NCBI GenBank assembly: GCA_963513935.1
Contig: OY740766.1
Location: 5,411,861 to 5,475,860, forward strand
DNA from: Aphrophora alni
Lineage: Eukaryota; Arthropoda; Insecta; Hemiptera; Aphrophoridae
DNA length: 64,000 nt
Direction of reading: 5' to 3'
The stretch's first letter is position 1, and each line of letters starts with the position of its first letter. The translations under genes and the position numbers were made by a program. Below are positions 24,509 to 37,200 of this stretch, in pieces. A model generated the notes under the pieces. That model worked only from the letters and a program-made list of their open reading frames with translations, did no database searches and was not told the DNA's origin.

Positions 24509-26860
24509 CATAAAAGGTAAATTACAAATACAGACTACATTTGACAGAAAATATATAATATTTTTCTATAACCATAAATGAATCCTAGAAACCGTCAAAT
24601 TCATTTTGGTTTAAACAAATTACTTATGTACTGTAATTTTCATTACGTAAAACACTCATTTTGAATCCACTGAACGAATTGCAACAAGTTTTACTATCGT
24701 ACAGATTTTTCATTACGATACAATTTTCAAACAGCCACATTTCAAAACTGTCCAACAATAGCCAATAGAAAGTCAAAGTTTTTACAACTACAGTTGGTTC
24801 TAAAGTTATTAAATCAGTGGATTTCGTTTGTTATATTGTTTTGTGTGAGTTATACCAAACACTAATCAAAACTTGTATATGGAGTCAAATCCTAATACGT
24901 GGGATAATTGTTAACTGATAATCCGTCCGGGTAATGTTTTGTATTGTTCTGTTTATTTTATTTGTGTATATATTCATCAACGTTCGTTAAATTGGTATCT
25001 ATAATTGGGGCGGTGTTACAAGTATGTCCACTTGATTAAAAGAATTCTTTTTTTAAGAATATTCTATACATTTCCCTATTTAAAGTAGTCATAGCTAAAG
25101 TAGTTTATTCAACAATCGTATGCAGCCATTGCTGAAATAACCCGTGCCTTAAGGTACTTCAAATTCGTCGGTTATTGGCTATCATTACATTATCGCTACA
25201 TAAACTACTATTTATTTCACCTTTTCTGATATAAATCACCTTTCGCTACAATTTGATCGACATCGGTTTAAAGATCTTCAAACATAAAAAAACTTTTATG
25301 TTTTAATTTTAATTTTAACGTATAACTTCCAACACGGCGTTTTTGCGGAAGAGGTTTTAACACGGCTTTAAGTTTGGTTTGGATCCTTAGATGTTACAAT
25401 TAACAAAATTTTATTAAAATCATTAAAGTAGTTTTTGAAAAGATTTGAAAACGTTGGTTGTAAGTAAGTCATCGCCTCCAATGTTTGAACAAATTATGTA
25501 CTTGGTTTGCGAAACAGTTTATACGTCAGTTTCTCTATATTCATTACAGAACGCGAGATTCATCTCGGAGAGATACAAAATATAGAACGCGTTAGTCAAG
25601 GTTTAATGTAAAATTATTAATTTATCTAATAGAAACCCTGGCCAACTAAAGACTAAAGATGTTTCAAATTTTACGAGTAGTTGCAACTCTCTGTTTTAAC
25701 CTATGCAAGCCTGTGTATTATTCAACACCAGCTATTTTGTAAGTGAATTTCAATGTTTCCGTGAAATGTATTTGACAACCTTCATGATTTATGTTCTTGG
25801 ATGTGAATACTATATAGACTTTCTCACATAGACTTATAGGGAGATTTATGTGATTGTTATAAAACCAAAGTTTAGTTTTCACGAAAATATCTTTTTTAAG
25901 TACTCAAATTATTTTGGTTTAATATGTTTTTTAATGATGTTTGGCTCTCGATGGTAAACGTTTATACATTAAGAACGGAGTGACAGATTTTGATTAAATT
26001 TTTTAAGTGGACTTGCGAGTATTTTTGTGACAAATGGAAACATAACTGTCAGTAACACAAAAATTAGAGATCTGTTAGTAGACCACATGATTTTCTATTA
26101 CAAGAAAAGATGTAATATAAATACAAAATACAACATTTTAAAAGGTTTACTTTCTCTAAATCGAAGCAAGCTTGAATATAATAATAAAAATGAAGTTTGA
26201 CCACATTCATAAAAAAACTAATGGATTATCCACGGTTCTTAATTTTGTAATTTTAAGATTGTTTGGAAAACACTTTAAGAGAAGGAACTGTCAACGCCTT
26301 ATGATAATGTCTGTCAAAGGGCATAGAACACTTGTGTGGCATTTTTGTAATTTATATGGCAAATAAGATCATGGTTTGTGGATTTTTTAATTTTCAGTTT
26401 TCAATGTTTCCCATTTCATTTTCATGCACTAGAAACATGGAGAGAAGACTGGATCTGTCATCTTCAATTTTGGCGACCATGATTTATGTCACAGGAAAGG
26501 AGATTGTCAGTCACGGTACCAAAAATAAGAGTTAAACACATTTACACTTTCTATGAATTGTTTATTACTTAAATTATTGTATTCAATTAGTAATCCTGTA
26601 CCGTCTTGCAGTTAGATGAGTTGAAATCTCCTTCTATTGATTTATTCAACAAGTTCTGATTTATCCTTTGCTCGTTGTATGTGATTATTTACATGCATTA
26701 TTTTTGCAACTCTAAAGTCATTATTTTACATCTACTGATATTGCTTAATATACCGCAATGTAGAAACAATTAGAAAATTTGTATAAGTGTAAAGACATTT
26801 TAGTTTTTCTCTGGAAGTTAGGATAACCCTTGTTATTCGGTTTTTGTTTTAGCGTTTATT

Positions 26861-26988
26861 TTCTTCTTCTTCTTCTTCTTCTTCTTCTTCTTCTTCTTCT
26901 TCTTCTTCTTCTTCTTCTTCTTCTTCTTCTTCTTCTTCTTCTTCTTCTTCTTCTTTTTCTTCTTCTTTTTCTTCTTCTTCTTCTTCTT
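26861..26988 (+). repeat. (TTC)n microsatellite
   Basis: About 128 bp of nearly uninterrupted TTC/CTT trinucleotides with two TTTTT interruptions. Any translation (poly-Leu) is an artefact. It sits just past the end of the family A left arm. Confidence 0.95.
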
Positions 26989-27239
26989 AAAATTTATTTA
27001 ATAGATAAGACAATATTAAACATTGATCTAATAATGCATTTTCTTTAAAATAGGTGTAACATTTTACTAAACCTATTATACTTCAAATGTACATCAGTGG
27101 GCAGTATTTTATAGACCCATCTATTTGTGATAAGAGGTATTGTACATTTTTGGTATACGGCTTGTTTACTTAGAGTTCCTTATATAATTATCCGTATTTC
27201 ACGTAGGTTCTGTTCTATCTATTATAACAACAATCCCGT

Positions 27240-27900
27240 AATGGTCAGCTAAAGCTTCACTTTTTGACTGAAAACAACCGAATTGACATTTTTGATGACA
27301 AAGAGTTCTGGTTTTAAAGACATTTGAATGGGAAAATCTGCAATATTTTTCCACCATTTATTGTTACTACATCTACAGAATTTTGAATGTTTTTGTATTC
27401 ATAAATGAATCCTGGCATTTGTTGTGTAATAACTTTATGAAATTCGAAGAGTTTTAATTCTTATAAATGGACACATCATAAAAGTAATAAGTGAAGAATC
27501 CTACTGAAACATACGCCAATCAAATATACGTTTTCTGAAATTCTTAAACTTTCAAAATTGAATAAGATATATACACAAAATAATTATGAAATTAAAGATT
27601 TTAAACTCAGATGTAAACATAATTATAATTTACGAGTCATTTTTAAAATATCAAACCTTTCTTATAACCTTCTATTGTTTACTCTAGAACTGTGACTTGC
27701 TGTTGCGAGTAACTGATGTATTTACTCGATTTACAGTAGTATTTAGACTGTGCTAATGATATTGTATACTATTGTGGATGTGGCTTCATAGGTCATCGTG
27801 TTTTGGAAATTGATGCGATCTATCTTGTCACCAGGTCAAAGGTGTCAAGTGTTTGTCCTCGTCGACTCACTAACTAAATTACGTACCATGGGGTTGCCTT
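27240..27900. repeat. Fragments of repeat family A in both orientations
   Basis: 27250-27400 (TTTTTGACTGAAAACAAC to GAATTTTGAATG) resembles 23898-24035 in the same orientation. 27690-27890 resembles the reverse complement of 23560-23760, sharing GATCTATCTTGTC and AAGTGTTTGTCCTCGTCGAC and CACTAACTAAATTACGTA. These are eroded copies between the two large arms. Confidence 0.55.
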
Positions 27901-27989
27901 TGGTAACAGGTATACAAAGTAAGTTCGACGCAAGAAAGATGGTTTATGATTTTGTTCTGAACGTAAAATGGAAAAAATTGGGTGATGAG

Positions 27990-28840
27990 TGAAAAAGCAA
28001 TATTGAAACACAACCCTGCGGACAAATCCGTTTTGAGTTCTAATGTTGGGAAACAAGTTTTTATGCTCAACTGTTCTAACTGTGGATTATCTATCTATAT
28101 GTCATCTTTTCAGACGCTAAACAAAACACCATTCTAGTGAAATAATTCTTTTAAGTACATCAAAACTCAAACTATTACTGCTTGCAGATACTTAACCCAA
28201 GTGATTGTTTACATATAATTGGTGGGATAAATAACCTGTAAAATAACCATCCCTATCATTGTTCATAAATAGTGTTTTGGACTTTACACCAGTTTCGATG
28301 AAAACACGAGTGATGATGTCACCAATAACATAAACCTTTTTTTTCGGTGTGTAAATTTGACAGCATGTAATTTTCGCGCATTAATATTACTAACTTTATC
28401 CTTATTTTAACAAAAATCACTAACATATCTTTGAAAGACGTTACTCCTATGTTAGGCAGATCGAATTATACTCGTGAGTTACATCTGAGTTTTGAAACGA
28501 AAACTATTTGCCGAACTTTAAAGTAAGTTATAAATAATAACCTATGTTTCTATACGGTCTCACTAGATAAAGTCAACAATGCCACCTTTTACGCAGTTGA
28601 TGAAACGTTTTGCGATTCATTTTTAGGGGACGTTAATAAGAGAGTCTAATTTCAAGAAGATGACTTCCCTCTTGCAACAGGAAGAAAGAAGAAATTAACA
28701 GCAACAAAGGAAATATAGCGGCTTTTCCATTCAGACCATACTCTATTTACAGCAATAATTTCTTTTTTAGACATTTAAACCAATATAAACAAATGGGTTT
28801 AAGTGTTTTAAACTTGCCTGCGGCGGCAGCAACTTAGATG
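27990..28840. other. Spacer of the large inverted repeat, nothing recognised
   Basis: AT-rich sequence without recognisable gene or repeat, leading into the non-LTR relic. Confidence 0.35.
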
Positions 28841-29730
28841 GTACTCCAAATAGACCGAAAAGTGGAAAAGCTACTTTTAAAATAATATCACAAAATGTTC
28901 ACTACCTATCAAATAAAATAGAAATATAAGAAATCTTTTTGAAGGAGGAATGGTTTGACGTGCTATGTATCTCAGAACATTGAATGGGGGACCATGTGTT
29001 TACTGTCAGTGCTGGATACTTCTCAGTTCTGTCTAAATTTAATACACAATGTAAGTAGAGTATATATTCTAGTCAATGAAGGCATAAGGTGGACCCCAAA
29101 AGATACTGAGCAGTTCTTTACTGAAAAGTACTGCGGCATCTCAGCATGCACTATTTCATTACAGAATCATAAACTAAAAGTAGTCAGACTGTAAAGGTCC
29201 GGTACTTTACATATTATCTTTGTAATATTGAAGCTTTACTAACAAAATTAGTAAAAGTCGGAGATGGATATTTTTTCAGTGGAGATTTAATTATCGATTC
29301 CTTAGAAATAAACTATGGTTCTCGGAGGCAGTTGGAGCAGGGAAACCTGTTCAATCTGAACTCACAAGTTCAATTGTTGTTGTGGATTTTTCAAACATTA
29401 AAAATTAAAAAAAAGGATGTGCTGAACTAATAAACAGTACTTTGACTGAACATTATGAGATTCTTATTACAATATATAGAACAGAATCTACGTGAAATAA
29501 GTATAAATATGTAAGGAACTTTAACCAAAAAAATTGTCACCTTTTTAATATCATCTCATCACAAACAGATTGGTCTGAAATACAACACTCTCTGATATAG
29601 ATACGATAGATAATAGGTTTAGTAAAACATTGCAACATTGTTTTTTTAAAAAACATTATCCTTAAAAAAAGAAGAAAAAGAAAATAAACTCTAAAACAGA
29701 AGGGGTATCCGAACCTCAAGGGAAATAATA
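28840..29730 (+). pseudogene. Non-LTR retrotransposon relic, endonuclease region
   Basis: In the plus frame beginning at 28879 the sequence reads KIISQNVHYLSNKIEI, then LKEEWFDVLCISEH, the start of an apurinic-type (EEP) endonuclease as in jockey/CR1-like non-LTR elements. A TGG-to-TGA change follows at about 28981. The frame shifts near 29050 to give ILVNEGIRWTPKD and ISACTISLQNHKLKVVRL. At about 29266 GYFFSGDLIIDS resembles the GDFNID motif of this enzyme. After more shifts, FNIISSQTDWSE (about 29543) and a FFKKHYP-like block match the linker before the reverse transcriptase. At least two frameshifts and several stops make it non-functional, and it stops where the family A right arm begins. 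Confidence 0.7.
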
Positions 29731-29767
29731 AATTCGTTTTTACAATTTATAATAATTCGCTAAATTA

Positions 29768-32700
29768 TACTACATTGCAATATATTAAGTAAAATCAGCA
29801 GATATAAAATAACGTAGTAAGAGCTGCAAAAATAATGTATGTAAACAATCACATTATGAGTAGATAATAAATCAAAACTAGGGAAAACATCAATGGTTTT
29901 TAAACTCATCTAACTGCAAGACACAGAAAGATTACGTAATTGAACACAACACTAAACTAATAAAAAATCCGAATGAAGAAACAAATGTGTTTAACTATTA
30001 CCAATGACTACATAAATACTATAAGACACGACATGGCCATGTTAAATATTCTACGCTTATTCTTGAGTTGACCAATACCCGCTAGGGTGTGGAGCTGTTG
30101 CTCTTTGCTAGAGAATCTGAAGTTGATGTGACTGGCGCTAGGTGGCTCTACGGTCAAACAATGTTTCAGTTGCGCACTGATGCCACATTTGGGACCAGAG
30201 ATGCGAGGGAAGGTCGAGAATCGCTTATCTCAGCGTACGAACTGACAACACTGACTATGCTGTGTCAACAGTTGTACAGTCTCAACCAAGTGGGATGCGT
30301 ACAGTCAAGCACCTGCTGCTAGCGCTTTCTGATAGCTGTGTGTCAAACTTGTGACGAACAGCACCCGTAAAGCGTAGACTATTTCCCTATCCTATGTCGT
30401 GTCTTATAGTATTTACGTAGTCATTGCTATTACGTTGCCAACATAAATCATGGATCCCCGAAATTGAAGGGGTCAGATCCAAATCTTCCCTCAATGTTTC
30501 TAATCTATTAAAAAAAATGAAATTGGAAACATCATTGACAACCTGAAAAGTATAAAAAAATAAAAAAAATACGCAGACGATATCTATTTAAAAAATGCCA
30601 CTCAAGCATTCTATGGCCTTTGACAGACATTATCAACTGTTCCATCTCATAGGATGTTTTCCAAACGATCTTAAAATTACAAAGTTAAAAACCGTGGTTG
30701 ATGCACTAGTATTTTAATTAAATTATATTCAAGGTTGATCCGATTTTGAGAATGTAAACTTTTAAAATTTGGTTGTTTTTTATATACAAAATTACATCTT
30801 TTGTGGGAAAAGAAAATCAAGTGGTCTACTAAATCTATTGTTTAGTTATTAAAACATATGTTTTGATATGTCGACAAAATAAGACCACTTATGAATAACT
30901 ATATACCTTAAAAAAAATTTTTTTTACGAAAATTGATATTATAACAATCACCTACCTCTCTCTATGCGTCATATATGTAAGAACGTCTATATAGTATTCA
31001 CATCCAAGTACATAAATCATGAAGATTGTAAAATACATTTCACAGAAACATTTAAATTCACTTTTCAAAATGGCGCGTTATGAATAATGCACAGGCTTGC
31101 ATAGGTTAAACCCAGAATTGCAATGACTCGTACAATTTGAAACAGTCTTTAGTCTTTAATTGGACCAGAATTATTCCAGTTGATAAATTAATAATTTACA
31201 GTAAACATTGACTTCTTGTGTCCTATACTTTGTACTTCTACGAGATGAAACCCACATTCTGTAATGAATTTATAAACCGTTTCAAAAATCAAATATTGAA
31301 TTCGCTTAAATTTTTGGGTGGGCGAAGACTAACTTAAAACCAACGTTTTAAAATCATCTCAAAATCTACTTCAAGGATTTCAATAAAATTTTGCTAAACG
31401 TAACATCTAAGGATCCCAAACCAAACGCAATGCCGTGTTAAAACCTCGTCTGCAACAAAAGCCAATTTATACGTTAAAATTAAAATTGAACAATGAGAGT
31501 TTTTTACGTTCGAAGATCACTAAACCGATTTCGATCAAATTTTCGTGAAAAGAGATTAATATCAGAAAAGGTGAAATAAATAATATTTTATGTAACGATC
31601 GTGTAATGATAGCCATTAACCGACGAATTTGAAGTACCTTAAGTTACTTCAAACGAGTGTGCTGATGGCTACATAAGATCGTTTCATAAACTACTTTAGC
31701 TATGACTACTTTAGATAGGGATATGTATAAAATATTTGTAAAAAAGGAATTTTTTTAATCAAGTGGACATACTTGTAACATCGCCCCAATTATAGATACC
31801 AAATTAACGAACATATAAAATAAACAGAACAATAAAAAACATTATCTGGACGGATTATTAGTTAACAATTATCCCACGTTTAGGGATAATTATATTATTA
31901 CGTGTAATTATCTCCATATACAAGTTTTAATTAGTGTTTGGTATAATTCACAAAACAATATAACAAATGACTGATCCACTGATTTAATAACTTCAGAACC
32001 AACTGTAGTTGTAAAAACTTTGACTTTCTATTGGCTATTGTTGGACAGTTTTGAAATGTGATTGTTTGTAAATTGTATCGTAATGAAAAATCTCTACGCT
32101 AATGTAAAATTTTAACGATAGTAAAACTAGTTACAATTGGAACAGTGGATTCAAAATGAGTGTTTTACGTAATGAAAATTACAGTAAGTAATTTGTTAAA
32201 ACCAAAATTAATTTGACGGTTTCTGGGATTCATTTCTGGTTATTGAAAAATATTCTAAAGTCTGAAGATGTAGTAAAATTAACTGTGCGAAAACATTGTA
32301 CAAACTTTCTCACTCAAGCTTCCTCAAAACCAAAACTATCTGTCATAAGAAATGTGGGTTTTGTAGTTGCTAGTCAAAAAGTGAAAATGGAAAACACCCT
32401 CTTTGAATAAATATTTATGGACCTCTAAACTTGCTTTGCTTGTGCGATAAACGCCTGTTTAATTATAAAATAACTAAATTATTCAGATGCTAATCAAGTT
32501 ATAATTTATTCTAAACTATAACCTAGTATTACAAGTAACTAATGTGTTTATACGATTAACAGTCGTATTTAGATTGGTAATTTACATGCGTCAATATTAT
32601 TGTAGGCTATTGGATACAGTTTCAGAGGTAATCATCTATTGGAATTATGATATCGATCCATCTTGTCCAAAGGTCTAAGGTGTTGCCAAGTGTTTGTCTT

Positions 32701-33035
32701 CCTCAACTCACTAACTAAATTACGTAGCTTATACACCAAATATTTCTCTTATAAAGGTTGTAGGTTGAAAGTTATCTAAGTTACAATAACTAAGCCATTG
32801 TAAGACTCGATGATCATTAGAAACTTAATAAAAAGTTAACAATAAGCGGGACCTTTCGAAGGAAATTGATAAAAAAATAGGGAAATTATAAATGTTTTAC
32901 ATTGTATCCATTTAGTAAAGAATTAAAGCTACGTCCCCTAGAATGGTAATTATGGTAGTTAGGGATGTTTAGTGAAACATATATTATAGAGTTTAAACGT
33001 AAATTATTACGTATGGCATACTAGTTAGAGTATAC
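29768..33035 (-). repeat. Repeat family A, right arm of the large inverted repeat
   Basis: Reverse complement of 23238-26768, collinear over its length apart from small indels and insertions. It starts CTACATTGCAATATATTAAG (antisense of CTTAATATACCGCAATGTAG at 26744) and runs to about GCATACTAGTTAGAG near 33030 (antisense of the 23240 region). It lacks the PLE insert of the left arm but has its own insertion at 30002-30426. No protein is recognisable. Confidence 0.75.
30002..30426. mobile_element. Non-autonomous DNA transposon with 33-bp TIRs and 7-bp TSD
   Basis: The ends are CAATGACTACATAAATACTA and on to GACACGACAT (30002-30034) and its reverse complement at 30394-30426, differing at one base. 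The flanks carry a perfect 7-bp duplication, CTATTAC, at 29995-30001 and 30427-30433. The element interrupts the family A right arm: family sequence continues on both sides. The interior is GC-richer than the surroundings and has only a 77-codon frame without recognisable domain. A 7-bp duplication and CA...TG ends do not settle the superfamily; hAT (8 bp) or P-like (7-8 bp) are possible. Confidence 0.9.
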
Positions 33036-33039
33036 AAAA

Positions 33040-33310
33040 TTGTACGTACCTCAAAACGGATATGTACACCAAATATAGATTTTTTTCAATAGAGATATTT
33101 TCCTCATGACACTAAATCTAAAGAAACCTGTCTTATATGGAACTTTATACCTGTTACATGGTACGTAATATACTTAGTAAGTTGACGCGGACAAACACTT
33201 GGAAACACCTTTGACCTATTGACAAGATAGATCGATATCACACTTCCAATACAAGAAGACTTCTGAAACTGCATCCAACTACAGCAACGCGTCGAAATAA
33301 TCAATCTAAA
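33040..33310 (+). repeat. Further fragment of repeat family A (plus orientation)
   Basis: 33170-33310 (GACAAACACTTGGAAACACC, AGATAGATCGATATCA, AATCTAAATACAGCTGTT) matches 23585-23735 in the same orientation. It directly abuts the antisense right arm, so orientation flips near 33040. Confidence 0.6.
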
Positions 33311-33766
33311 TACAGCTGTTGTTGATTGTGATTCGTCGGGGAACAGAATAAATCAAAACAAGCCATGATTAATGTGTTGCCTGTATAGAAACTATAAGGT
33401 AAATACATAAGTTTGATAATCTTAAAAAAAATTGACATTTTTTGACTGATATTTACGTTTCTTGCCTTTAGAAAACAAACAGTTATTTTCGATACCCTGT
33501 CTGCAAGATAGCGGCCACAATAATTCAAATAGGAACAACAAATTTGGTATAGTGATTATTGTGAGCTCATGTAGAATCCTGTTGAAATTCAGTAATATGA
33601 AATGAAAATTTCAAAATGGCGGGGATTTTGAACACTTTTTTGATTATATCTCGTGTTTAATTCACACAACTACCATGAGAAATAGCGAAGTTATCATCAA
33701 CATTGCAATTGTTAACACTGACTTTCCAAGAGATATTGCTGTGTAGTAACGAGGGTAGTGATGGGA

Positions 33767-33830
33767 TGCTCCTTCACATATGTGCAAGGGCCAATGCTCC
33801 TTCACATATGTACAAGGGCCAATGCTCCTT
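33767..33830. repeat. 28-bp tandem repeat, 2.3 copies
   Basis: TGCTCCTTCACATATGTGCA plus AGGGCCAA is repeated with starts at 33767, 33795 and 33823 (partial). Confidence 0.85.
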
Positions 33831-33884
33831 CTTCGAGACCCATCAGGGTCAAGATACTGATATAAGCGAAGCTATTGGTGACTT

Positions 33885-34180
33885 TATTATATATACACTC
33901 CTACGGGGGACACTTAGGGCGTAGCCGACGTCAAGAAAACAGTGATACACATAAGAAAACCTCTGTAACAACTGTTTTAAATAAACTTACCGCGCTGAAG
34001 AAGACCCTTTGATCTAACACTACAATATAACATCTCCTACTAGGAGCAAAAACAACTTTGGACATTATATTTAGAGAATCCTTTTTTATTAGGCTACATT
34101 GCATGATGATGCTGGGTAGGTACCACGATGGCTCCACCAACTTGTTTTCTCTTATTATAATTTTCTGTCACAAAGTGTTT
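33885..34180 (+). repeat. Copy of a dispersed repeat also at 18860-19150
   Basis: Shares with 18860-19150 the ordered blocks GACGTCAAGAAA/GACCTCAAGAAA, AACTGTTTTAAA, GCTGG(G/A)TA(G/A)GTACCA(C/T)GATGGC and CAACTTGTTTT. Both copies are non-coding as far as can be seen. Confidence 0.5.
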
Positions 34181-34299
34181 AGTTCGGGTTTAAGTAAAAA
34201 AAAACTCGTTAAATTTTTATTAAAATTAAAGCTACATATAATCGCCCCGTTTGAAATGTACAACGTAGGCTATTTAGCCAACAAAAACTAATGATTTTT

Positions 34300-37200
34300 T
34301 AAAAAGGTCTGACTGATACCTTATTTTGTAACAGCGTGAACAATTTAATGACAACAAAACATTATACCACAGTTTTCATATCTGTGAGGTCTTCCATTCT
34401 GGTATTTTTTTATTACGAATCAACCTTTTTAATGAGTGTATTTAAAATAAAAATGGTGTGTTCGTTTTGTCTTTACACCATGTTTATTATAGTCAAAATA
34501 TATTAAAAAATAAGAATTACGATACACATATTTTGGGAGGACATTTTATAGTGATAATAGATAACGAAAATATTACATTTTTTTGAAACATCAGGTTTCG
34601 TAAGTGTTTACATTAAAACACATGTTTACAATTAAAAGTTTGGGAAATCAGATCCTAACCTATCCTGATTTAGGGAGGACGATTATTGAAAATTGAGAAA
34701 TAATATTTTATGGAAATTTACATTCATGATCTAGTAGTAATAAAATTCAATGTAACATTTGAATTCGTTACTCAACTGTAAAAAAAAAAAGTTTAAAAAG
34801 TTTAAAAAGCCCAATGTTTCCAAATTAGCTTTACCAAATTCCTTAATATGTTTGAAGATTTTATTGACTCAGATCAGTGTCAAAAATCACAAACAAAAGG
34901 AAATTAGATGTGTGGATTGAAATTGTAAATTAAGCGCCGTGATTCAAATAGAAATCATGCTCAGTAACAAGAAGAATATGGTACAGGTAAAGCAATCCTA
35001 GACTCGTTTCAAACATATAATGAATTGTAAACAAACTTCCACAAAAAGTTACGAAGGGGTAGAAGCTCAAACTTCACATTCTACGATAAAAAAGTAGCTA
35101 CGGGCTTTTCTTATACTTGAGTAATGACCCAAGACTATTCAAAACAACCGTGGTAAGTGGTTTGATGTTGAGTGGTTAATCATAGATGAATTAATTTATT
35201 ACTGCTTCGAAAATGTATTTTTATTCGAGTTGTAAATGTGCCTTAGATATATTACAGTAATCTATCTGGTTACTTAACAGACTAAATAGTGTCTAAAAGT
35301 TGATACAGTAAAATAGTTTTCTCCTTTATTATAGTATGAGAAAACGATAGATTTAACGCAAACCTCGTTCCCATTTTCAAGATAAAATGTAAAATAATAA
35401 TCGCTAGTTTTATTTTAAGTAGAAGCTATGTCGAGACAAGCAAGTGAGAATAACGTAGAAATAATTAAATATGAAACGTTTGTTTATTTAGACCTTAAAA
35501 GGTCCGATTTTTACTCCCTTTTTTGAACACAACGTTTTTCTAAAATCACTTTATCCTTTCAAAGTCAAAAATTGCTTTCCCGCAAAAAAAAAAAAAAAAA
35601 AAAAAACGGTAGGTTGACTGGAATTCAACAAAATCATTCAACTCGTTTACTCGATAAAATGTACAAACATTAAATAATTGCTCGTCCAATACTATTAGAT
35701 AGAACTATTTATGAAGATTTAATATTTTCGTTTCTTATTTAGTCACGTTGACGTGTAAAAAAGTTAGTGCAATGTTTGTGCACAGTTTAATTACCTCATA
35801 CAAACCTCCAGTTGTATATACAAAGGAGTATTTCAAGACGTACGGAAGGAAAGTTGACTTTGAATAACCCTCGCAACGTTTCATCCCAGCTTTGAAGCTG
35901 TATGTTTAAATTTATAAACACCACTTAGCCGAGCAATGTAAGCTGTACTTCATTCTGTCAGTTATGGTAAAGAGATGTCAGTCAATAAGCAAGAGACAGG
36001 TAATATGTGACAAGTAAATGTCAATGACTGCATTACCGCCTCATATGTAGGTAACAATGTGGCTTTTGTATCGTGTGGGATGTATGTAGGCTAGTGTCCA
36101 ACAAAACATTTTAGACTAGAATACATTAATAGTGTATACATTAAAATATTGGTGGTTACTTACTTATCTAATAATTGTAATAATTAACAACAACAATTAA
36201 CCAGTTTAAATATTCATTTAACTAATAAACAAACTGTTACAGACAGTTGGAATGTATGACTGCATTACAGAAATAACGAAATGACATTGTCAACCTAAAC
36301 GTATTAATATTAAATCTGGACTGTTATGAGTCTTACATTTCAATGATTACAATAAAAAACTCGATAAATAATAAAATCATGTATTTTACAATACATGGTT
36401 TAAATAGAAATTCTAAACAGCTTTAGTTTTTATGTTTTTTTTTCCGTACAAGTTAAAGGAGTAAATATGCTAAAACTTAGGCATTATAGGGACAATTTAT
36501 TCCTTAAAATCTAAACGATAGTTTAAATTGTAGACTGACATGAGCGTGAAATTACAAGGAATATTGATTATACCGTCGGTCCCTAATAAAGAAACTCAAT
36601 GAAAATGTAATCCATCTTTTAATAGCAAGTGAACTGTGTGTCTCGCATCTCACAAAAACTGTTTTAAAATCATAGTAAGCATCTCTCACTAAATTAAATT
36701 GTATTGTAAAAACATCTATAATGTATGATGTCGCGCTGCAATTTAATTTAAAATCCAATTAATTTTTCCAAATTTGTAGGCCACGCCTTGTTGAAGTTAA
36801 ATGGACACATACTTTAAATTTGGCCTATTGTTAAAACAATAATTTTTTTCGTATATATATATATATATATATTGGTAACCAGAATAACTAATTTTATTTA
36901 ATAGTCCACAAATAATATATATATATATAACCAACTAAATAGCTTTTGCCACTTAATTACCACATAGTAATTGGTTTTCGATACCGCTATATTTTACCTA
37001 CAATAGAAAGAATGTAAATGTAAAGTTTGAAATACATAGGATTTATAGTCTTGTCTGTGTAGACTGGTTGCGACTTACACAGATGGTCAGATACGCTCGT
37101 GAAATTAGAAGAGTATTTGATTTTACTTACCTAAGAGTACTTGATTATACCCTAAAGAGGTAGAAAAATAAATGGTGGAAAAACATTATACAAACTCTCC

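Larger units (their letters stand above)
24044..24556 (+). mobile_element. 5'-truncated Penelope-like element (3' end)
   Basis: About 513 bp is inserted into repeat family A. It is flanked by a 13-bp target duplication with one mismatch, AATAATTTTCTAT (24031-24043) and AATATTTTTCTAT (24557-24569). The antisense copy of family A near 32235-32265 lacks the insert and preserves the empty site. Inside are the C-terminal end of the GIY-YIG endonuclease (24101-24241) and, about 230 bp downstream, a hammerhead-like motif (24465-24508). Confidence 0.75.
23238..26768 (+). repeat. Repeat family A, left arm of a large inverted repeat
   Basis: About 3.0 kb (after removing the PLE insert at 24044-24556) matches the reverse complement of 29768-33035. 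Anchors are the CTATAACCATAAATGAATCC block near 24567 (antisense near 32220), TTAAGGTACTTCAAATTCGT at 25150 (antisense near 31630), CCTATGCAAGCCTGTG at 25700 (antisense near 31090) and the TATATGGC/GTCTGTCAAAGGGCATAGAA region at 26310. The family shows no recognisable protein. It also contains the dispersed AAAATTTGATCGAAATCGG motif. The arrangement could arise from two insertions in opposite orientation or from an inverted duplication. Confidence 0.75.

Noticed and set aside
26830..27048. Frame with a long poly-Leu stretch
   Set aside because: It is a translation of the (TTC)n microsatellite.
30089..30322. 77-codon frame inside the DNA transposon at 30002-30426
   Set aside because: No similarity to any transposase motif I know. 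It is likely open only because the element is GC-richer than its surroundings.
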